DNA from: Limnanthes douglasii subsp. nivea
Lineage: Eukaryota; Streptophyta; Magnoliopsida; Brassicales; Limnanthaceae
Reading direction: 5' to 3'
Assembly: GCA_036936605.1 (NCBI GenBank)
Contig: JAUPFV010000002.1
Coordinates: 251,431,305 to 251,495,304 of the forward strand
Length of the DNA: 64,000 bases
Shown here: positions 57,008 through 64,000 of the stretch, piece by piece
How positions within the stretch are numbered: the stretch's first letter is position 1
Layout: each line of letters opens with the position of its first letter
Made by a program: the position numbers and the translations under genes
Notes under the pieces: model-generated
What the model saw: the letters and a program-made list of their open reading frames with translations, nothing else
The model's database searches: none
Told to the model about the DNA's origin: nothing

Positions 57008-60000
57008 CTATGTTATTTGTTCTTCTTTTAGCCTTAGAAGTGCTATAGGCTGTTGAGTATTGTGAGTCGAGGCATGAGCGTTATCTTGTCTGAATGCATT
57101 GCTATTAGCCATGCTATGACTACTTGTTCTAGCAGCCGGAACATCGTGATTATGTTTGCCTTCATACGTCGTTATCACAGCTTTTGGATCATTCGCTGCT
57201 CTTTCTACGTGCTTACGGACATTGCACCCTTGTGTTGTGCACTTGTAGTAGCTCCTGTAATATACAATTGGATTCAGAATGTTGAAATGAAGTCCGCATA
57301 TAACAAAAGATCCTTTTTTTTTGTGAAAGGATATGGACCGTACATGAACCTATTAGATTACTACAGAATAAGTTGGACCTAATTTAACAGCCAGCTTCTG
57401 GTAACTCAATCTATTAGTTAAGATACTAAGTGCATTCCATCAATTACTATTGTTTGCCTATCACCTTATGTCTTGCTTGGTGCATGACTTACAAGCTAAA
57501 AAATGAGCTTAAAATAGGCAAATTTTTAAAAAGATACAACTAAGATGAAGTTACCTATGTGCATATCTCATAGTGCAGCAAAGCCTAAAAGAGGTCTGGA
57601 GAGCTAGCGCATAGCATAGCGATAGGGCGTTCTTAGTACCTTTATATTATTAATATTTTAGTGAAAAACTAAGTATTAGGAAGATATGCATATCAAATAT
57701 ATTCTCCGATTTCAAAATAAGTTTTTATATTAAAAGAAAACAGAAAATTAAGTAACCTCACCTAAATTTTACCATAAAAAGATAAATTTAGAAAAGGCAC
57801 GGGTTGTTTGGTGCAACTCTACAAACTTAGTTTTACGCATAAAAAGTTAGATTAAGAAAAGCCAAAGGTTGTTTAGTGCAACGCTACAAGCTTAACTCAA
57901 GTAACTTCACCTAAGTTTTTACCCATAAAAAGTTAAGATTTAGAAAAGCCAAAGGTTATTTGGTGAATTGGAAAAAACTAATGTTTCAACTTAAACATCA
58001 ATACATCCTGAAGTAGGTTGATGGCATAAAACTATAAAAAAAACAGAATATGTTAAGAACAAGTATTTAAAGACGCTTGGTAGAGAGAGCGAGAAAATAG
58101 TACAAAAAGTTAAGGGGGAAAAAACCTAGAAAAAATAGTAACTTTTAGTTTCAGTTGCCTTTTTTTTTATCTTAGTTTATACCTAAACTAAAGCCTTAGA
58201 AAGTAAGCTTCTTTAAGCCTAAAAGGCTAGACCAAACACACAAGCACATGGACACCAACCCCTCATTATGGATATATAGCTTGTATTTGAAGGGTGTGTG
58301 TTTAGATATTAAGCGATAAATGGGACAGCTTAAGCTTTTGAGATATTTGGTAACTTAATCACACTATTGTTCAACAAACAATAGGTACGGCATCATAAAG
58401 TGGCTAAAAGTTGGTTTTGGAAACAATCTATGCCCGTGCTATTTGGTTGATAAAAGAAAATAAAGGAAATAAGAGAAAAGACAAGGAATCTGCGCCTTAT
58501 TATTTTTAGCTACTACCAGAAACTGAACAGAGATATTAAGAATGATATTTGACGTTTAATTTAGTATTACCTTGGATAAGGGTTGCCTTTGACTACCTTC
58601 TGCCCATACTTGCGCCACCTATAGCCATCATCTAAAAGGTCAACTTCACTTGTCGTCTGCACAATGATTCTAGGTTCCGTAACAGTCCTATGTGAAGCAG
58701 CTGGTTCCGAAACTCTGACCTCCGTATTTCTGCTCAGGACAAAAGATAGCCAAAATTATGCTATGAGCTATCTAAACAACGGTCGGATATTTTCATGTGA
58801 AAAGAAAAGGTAGTGATGACTTACCGTCTCTTAGGACCAGGTTCGTCTTCATCTTTTTCCTCCGTACCAGTTACACCATCACCCACTTCTTCGCTATCAC
58901 TAGTCCCCGATAAGTGCTCAGCCGTAGCTTGGCTAAATTCTTGATCCTTCTTATACATTAAATGCGAAGATGACCCTTCATTTAATTTATTGAAATCTGA
59001 ATTTCCATTCTTTCCTCGCTTATTGTTTTGAGGAGGTTGATGGTTGTGCTGCCCTTTATAGATAATCTCAGTTACTTGACCTTGAAGTGAGCGCTCCACT
59101 TTTTTCTTCACAGGGCAATTGGAAAACGTACATTTATAGTAACTTCGAGGAAATTCACTGCCTTTCACCTGTTTTTGGCCGTACTTACGCCAGTTGTAGC
59201 CGTCGTCAGCTGGCTTATCAACGTTAACGTAAGAGGGCTGGGATTGGTGTTCAGTAATAGATAAATCGGGTTTAGAATCCGGAACAGACTGTGGCATGTG
59301 GTGGTTTGCAGATGCATTAACGGTGAATCCAGGAAACTGTTTGAGAGACGAAACAGAAGCCGAAGACGAATATTCTTGTTGGGGTTGCATATGGGAGTTG
59401 TTGGCTTGTGCTTGGGCAGTTACTTGTGCTAAGGCTTGCTGGTGAGTCATTCCAAATGGTCCCTATAGAAAGCTTAAGAGAATTATTTACTTTGATTCCT
59501 TAACAATTATTCGGGCTTTTTCAAAATAGCTTAAGAATCTACGATCCTCTTTCAAAAGATTATATTCTTTTTTTGTACTTAATTCTTACCAAAACTTGTA
59601 TACTATATTAAGGTCTAAAAAAACTACAATATGGAATTTTTTTCATAGTTTGTAACCAAAAAGCAGAACAATAATTGTATATTCATTGCACAAAAAAGTT
59701 CAACAAAAACAAACTTTTTATCATAGTACAAAAAGTGCAAATCATTTTGGAATCAAACCAAACAAAAGCCAACTGCAATTATGTGTTACTTCACCTAAGT
59801 CCCTAGAACAAAAATCAAACGACAAAGATAAAGTCGAAGAACTCTATTCGTTTACTCATAACCACAGGTTCCTCATTCGATAAACTTCAAACACCTTTCA
59901 ACATTGATTCGTATTTAGGTATCTCTATAAAAACAAAGACAGCCGATCCACAAGAAACATGTAAGTACGATCTAAACAATACAAAGTTGAGTAGTGTTCC

Positions 60001-60754
60001 TGATATTTTCAATAAATCCATCATACGGTCCAGTCGATATCTAGAACTCATTAAGCACTTTAAGTTCCTACGCTAACAAAGAACTCAGATAAAATGTAGA
60101 CCTAAACGCAATTCAAAAGCATCACAAGAAATAGAGAGCTAGCAACTCATCAATTAAATTTTGATTTTAGCAGGATTATCAATCTTTCTATTGTTAGCAA
60201 CCAAACTGACCAAAATTTATTCAATACGGAAACCAACAGATAACTTACCAAAATTAAACATTCACTTAACAAAATCAGAGTACTCCGAATAAGAAGTCAA
60301 ATCGAATTTTTACCTGACCCGGTGAAAACAACCCGAACCCTGGCGAGTCAAGCAGAGTAGCAGGACTCAACCCCGGTGGCACTGTAAACATCCCGGGAGA
60401 CGGCGATATCATCAAACCAGCCGGTCTATTCTGCTTAAACCGGGGATCCATGTCAGCACCACCCTCCTCCTGAAGAACTCCTTGTCTTTGCTGTGCGGCC
60501 GGAGAATACATAGCTCCGGCGAGAAGCTGAGAGAAAGACTTGTACTCGTCTGACTCGTTGAAAAAGCTGGAGACTAAAGTCATCGGACCTGGACTAAACC
60601 CAGTTCCTAAACCACTACCCAGCCAGGACCCACCACCGTTGAAAATCGAGTCGCCGGAAGGTCGCGGCGGTAGAGTAATTGTCGGCCGAGTTGAAACATT
60701 TGAGGTCGGCGATGAAGTTACTGAAGATGGTTCCTGATCTTCCTTTTCAACCAT
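57008..60754 (-). CDS. Group I WRKY transcription factor (WRKY3/WRKY4-like), four exons
   Basis: Exons on the - strand: 60754-60314, 59462-58825, 58729-58571 and 57254-57008. All introns are GT-AG and all phases agree, giving 1485 nt (494 residues plus stop). ATG 60754 (MVEKEDQEP) was chosen because the frame's few upstream codons begin with TTG, not ATG. The first WRKYGQK heptad starts at residue 238, with zinc ligands C258, C263, H286, H288 (CX4CX22HXH). The second starts at residue 398, with C418, C423, H447, H449 (CX4CX23HXH). The second domain is cut after PYPR by the conserved R-type intron. The N-terminus carries the Ser-Pro cluster of this subgroup ([29 protein letters not shown]), a MAP-kinase-type target. 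Between the domains lies a basic, acidic-tailed linker ([16 protein letters not shown]). It would bind W-boxes in the nucleus; the closest known relatives act in defence and stress signalling. It looks intact. Confidence 0.96.
57255..58570 (-). other. Large R-type intron of the WRKY gene, with internal repeats
   Basis: 1316 bp. Three imperfect copies of a block (ACCTAAGTTTT, CATAAAAAGTTAGATT, AAGCCAAAGGTTGTTT) lie at about 57760-57970. GGTTGTTTGGT (57802-57812) opposes ACCAAACACAC near 58232, possibly the ends of a small MITE of about 450 bp, but no target duplication is clear. Confidence 0.5.
59463..60313 (-). other. Intron 1 of the WRKY gene
   Basis: 851 bp, donor GTAAAAATTC, acceptor TTCTATAG. 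T/A-rich, no element recognised. Confidence 0.8.
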
Positions 60755-61240
60755 TTGATTCAATACCAAGAAACAAACAAAAACTTGCTAGAGAAAATCA
60801 CATAAATCGAAACACCCACTAATAAGAACTCTGTTTTTCCTCCTTTTGCGTGTGCAATCTTCTGTCTTTTTCTTTCTTACTTACTCTGGTTCTAATCAGT
60901 TTCGCCTTTTCGATTCGGTTTCTTTGTCTTGTTCGTCTATGGTTTCTTTCTTACCTTTTCCTCAACTTCTTACGATTTTCTGTCTTTCACGGATCTAGAA
61001 ATGAAAAAAGGGTTTAAGTTCCAAAGTCCACGCAGCAGATATATGAAAATCAAAATCAAAATAAAAAAGAGAAAACTTTTCCAAAATTTTCTTTCTTTTT
61101 CGTTTAAATTGTATACAAGAATGATTATAATACTACCGTTCCATCTCTTTGGAGTATTTTATTTCTATTTTCTTAAAATTATTATAAAAATCAAAATGTC
61201 ACAAACAATTGCTGTCTTTTAATTATGCGATAATGCAGAT
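60755..61240 (-). promoter_or_regulatory. Probable 5' UTR and proximal promoter of the WRKY gene
   Basis: The 180 bp before the ATG are pyrimidine-tract rich on the + strand (purine-rich in the transcript), fitting a 5' leader. No certain TATA box. Further upstream is AT-rich. Confidence 0.4.
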
Positions 61241-61297
61241 GACGTCAGATAGCGTGAATCGATTGGCCAGTGAGATTTAAACTAATATGGATTGACC
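61240..61297. promoter_or_regulatory. TGACGTCA and W-box cluster upstream of the WRKY gene
   Basis: A perfect palindrome TGACGTCA (61240-61247; bZIP/TGA-type site) and TTGACC (61292-61297; W-box core) lie about 490-540 bp before the ATG. ATTGG, a CCAAT-type box, lies between them. WRKY genes are often controlled through W-boxes; binding here is inference. Confidence 0.45.
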
Positions 61298-61949
61298 GTT
61301 TTATCCCCGACGACTTGGAAGACGTGACAGAAAACAGAGGAGAGTTTTGGGTTTTTATAGTTTCGTTCTTGCTGTCTGTATTTTTGTCTTTAACTTTTAT
61401 ACATAAGTGTACTGTACATATCGTAAAAGGGTTGGTTTTTGTGGCAGGAGGTGTGGCGGCCGTTGTTGCTATTGCTTCAAATTTTTGTTTTTATAAATTT
61501 ATTAATTTAATTATATATTTTAGTATTGTGTATAAATAATACAAGTTGAGTAAAAGGTTGGCAATATTGTCGTGAAACATTGCTTAAGACAACCACGTTT
61601 CACACATGAAACTATGCAAATGCAATCCACTTTCTACCGTTTTATTTATTTTGAGGATAAGATTGTTATACGAATAATAATATTCTGTCTTATGTAATTT
61701 TATTATAAACTTCTCTTAAGATAATAAACTTTGGAGTATATTTTCGAGAAGCAATAATAGTCATCATTTAATTTATGTTGGCCCCCTGTTCCATGCTCTT
61801 AAACATGCTCCAATCCTAAAGGACATAAAGTCAATACTGCCTGAACCACAATGTTAAAATACTACTCGCGATCTAATTTTATATGCTAGGGTATCTACAA
61901 CATCGATTTTATAATAAAAAAGTAGTAACTATGGAAAATAAATACAAGT
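61298..61949. other. Spacer upstream of the WRKY gene
   Basis: The open frame at 61270-61539 has no ATG start and a hydrophobic, low-complexity product; I do not regard it as a gene. No element ends seen. Confidence 0.45.
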
Positions 61950-62122
61950 TCACTCAAAGGCTAGCGGAGTTGGTTGAGTAGGGTATGTTTGTAACCAAAA
62001 GTCATGAGTTCGAATCTCTATATACGTTTTCTCAACCGAGTCTGTCACTTTGTGTGTGATTTTACCTTTGCGCACTCATTGCATTCTGAGTAGCGGCGGT
62101 TGCCGGTTCCTTCAAAAAAAAA
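61950..62122 (+). mobile_element. tRNA-derived SINE (copy 3)
   Basis: Same family as 55268: CTAGCGGAGTTGGTTGAGTA (A box region), CATGAGTTCGAATCTC (B box region), GAGTAGCGGCGG near the 3' end and a TTC-A9 tail ending at 62122. No convincing target duplication. Confidence 0.85.
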
Positions 62123-62156
62123 CGATAAGGTCAGTGAAAAATAATATTTGTAAAAA

Positions 62157-62222
62157 GATACGAACTCATAAATTTTAATTGAAGAAGTGTTAATTCGACT
62201 AATTCGGCTACCCTTTCGGAAC
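62157..62222 (-). mobile_element. 5' fragment of a SINE, reverse orientation
   Basis: On the - strand AAAGGGTAGCCGAATTAG and, further on, TATGAGTTCGTATC correspond to the A and B boxes of the SINE family. The 3' body is missing. It lies tail-side of copy 3 in the opposite orientation. Confidence 0.6.
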
Positions 62223-63032
62223 AATTTTATCACAGTTTTATAATTTTGTGACGATGTGATGAGAAAACCTGCGTATATATATAATATGTGTGCGGATAAT
62301 ATCAGAGCCACGAAGTGCAAAATTTATAGAAAAAACAAAAAAATAAATAAAGGCAAATAATATTAATGAGGGGCGGATATAGATATAGCTATTGAAGTAA
62401 ATGTGATATTTGTTGACAACAACAAGAAGCAAGCTCGCAACTCGACATTTATAATTTGTTGAGTTTGTGACAAGTTGATCAATCGACTGCACGTAGCCTG
62501 ACCCATCGTGGCCCATTCTTTTTTGGATATTAATATGGTTCTTTAATGAGTTTTGCTCGGTTCATTTGGAAAATAGGTCAGTTTTGCAAATACTTCAATT
62601 GATGATCTTGATTTAATTTCTTCGACTGAATCTGAGGGGAATTTTGATCCTTGCTTTCAGGTTCCGGAAAACAATTTCACTTGGAATTTCACACAATGTT
62701 AGACCACTTTCTCGTGTCAAGTGTTGCTAAAGAGACTGCAAATCTCAATTGGAATCAATCCAAGTTTTTTATATTTAAGATCAGAGAGGTTATCTGTCCG
62801 GTTCTTTTTTTACCAAACCAGTGCAGACCCCTAAACTTATCAAACAGGGTTTTAGTGTTTAAAATTAGACCCAATGGTGAAACATTTGGGGTGGTTTGAT
62901 CTAATTATTTTGATTTAGTCTACTTTAAAAAATGAATTTAATTCTTTTATTTATTTTTTATTTTTTAAATAAATCATATAAAAATGGTTTAGTTTATGTA
63001 ATAACTTTGAAAATAAAATATAATAACATATA

Positions 63033-63035
<3 letters not shown>

Positions 63036-63081
<46 letters not shown>
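63036..63081. repeat. (TA)n microsatellite
   Basis: About 23 TA units without interruption. Confidence 0.95.
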
Positions 63082-63084
<3 letters not shown>

Positions 63085-63511
63085 CCGAATTGGCTACCAA
63101 CTTTATCAATTCAATTCTAAAACGAATAAAATCGTTCAATTTCTTAGTAGTTTTAGAAAAACTAGTAAAACTCACTCATAGAAGGATACGAACCACGTCA
63201 AAACTTAAACGGCTCATGAATGGAAGTTTGTTTTGACTGCAAACGACCTAAAAAAACAACTTTGATTTGACAATCTACAATTACTGGTGTAAATTATACT
63301 AGATTTGTGCGTTAATGGGTGTTACGTAGAATAGAAATATAATTTAGCTTAGTTAAACACCTAAATTTCATTCCAATGATATTTTTTAAAATATCATGTT
63401 AAATTTTAAGTGTAGAATTGAGAAATAATATTTTTTTTGTTTAATATCTTTGATTTGATTTTATTGTATCTATTTAAAATGTTATTTAATTTTATTATCG
63501 TATAAGATTTT

Positions 63512-63680
63512 AATATTTTGTTTTATTATTTTTATGTTGATAAAAAAAAATCAAAAGCTTTTCTTTTAGAAATTGAGAAGTGGAAAAAGATAATTTAAAT
63601 ATTTTGTTTTATTATTTTTATGATGATAAAAAAGATCAAAAGCTTTTCTTTTAGAAATTGAGAAGTGGAAAAAGAGAAGA
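63512..63680. repeat. Tandem duplication, two ~86-bp copies
   Basis: ATTTTGTTTTATTATTTTTA... AAAAGCTTTTCTTTTAGAAA... TTGAGAAGTGGAAAAAGA occurs twice with a period of 86 bp and only a few differences. Confidence 0.9.
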
Positions 63681-64000
63681 AGTAAAAAAAAATAAAAAAA
63701 AATATGAGGATTTGTTAAAGATATGATTTCAAAATAGATGAGGATTATTAAACATATAATTTCTTGAAATATATTAGATGCAGTAAAGTTGATAAAAATA
63801 AAAATAAAATATTATTGTGTGACCTAGTTATTACACAATCATACAATTAAAAAACTAAAAGCATCTGCGTTCCTAAATTAACTCCAATGGACGTGTTACC
63901 TTATACGTTAACTAAAAAAAGCTTTAAAATAGCTAGTGGTCTTGTATTTTATTATTGTTATTATTTGAGGGGGAATAGATTTGAAATATGAAAACGCTCC

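Larger units (their letters stand above)
62223..64000. other. AT-rich spacer with simple repeats
   Basis: No gene recognised; the open frame at 62651-62899 has no supporting similarity. It contains a (TA)n tract and an 86-bp tandem duplication, listed separately. Confidence 0.45.

Noticed and set aside
60755..60769. Five extra N-terminal codons for the WRKY protein
   Set aside because: The upstream start is TTG; the ATG at 60754 matches the usual M(x)EKE start of WRKY3/4 proteins.
61270..61539. 89-codon hydrophobic frame
   Set aside because: No ATG at its start, low complexity, lies in the WRKY upstream region; no support as a gene.

Overview
This window is plant nuclear DNA, almost certainly from a eudicot. 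Only two host genes are visible. They are embedded in AT-rich, repeat-dominated sequence holding Ty3/Gypsy (Tat lineage), Ty1/Copia and LINE retroelements, tRNA-derived SINEs and several small terminal-inverted-repeat (TIR) elements. The introns are short, GT-AG and U/AT-rich. The species cannot be named from the sequence alone.

Layout. About 51-10235: two decayed Tat-lineage Gypsy remnants in opposite orientation. A + strand LTR/gag/protease piece is followed by a - strand gag-pol remnant with its + strand accessory ORF. A 791-bp hAT-type element with an 8-bp target duplication splits the RNase H of the - strand remnant. 11433-21093: a complete Tat-lineage element with 415/410-bp LTRs (about 95% identical by hand alignment) and a 5-bp GTTAT duplication. 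It has gag, protease, RT, archaeal-type RNase H and integrase on +, and on - a long accessory ORF (aORF) that reads through two canonical introns with only three nonsense codons. 21142-24040: an orphan LTR, then a third Tat remnant (aORF on +, integrase on -). 24041-33500: decayed repeats, a 371-bp tandem duplication, a LINE zinc-knuckle relic, a palindromic foldback element and a TIR element with internal repeats. 33500-37446: a decayed LINE split by a Tat-family solo LTR, followed by a decayed Copia element to about 41560. 45161-48035: a nine-exon gene for an EDR2-C/DUF1336 protein. About 49900-54700: a fourth, - strand Tat remnant. 55268-56458: a SINE and a 9-bp-TSD Mutator-like MITE. 57008-60754 (-): a four-exon group I WRKY transcription factor gene of the WRKY3/WRKY4 type. 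61950-62222: two more SINE copies. The rest is AT-rich spacer.

The two host genes are independent of each other: one probable membrane-associated lipid-binding/disease-resistance-type protein and one nuclear transcription factor. The most interesting material is the antisense accessory ORF of the Tat elements. It has its own TATA box and an upstream G-box, is spliced, converges on pol with a duplicated hairpin between the two 3' ends, and keeps a short C-terminal motif in four diverged copies. I saw no CRISPR array, operon, true tRNA/rRNA gene or organelle insertion.
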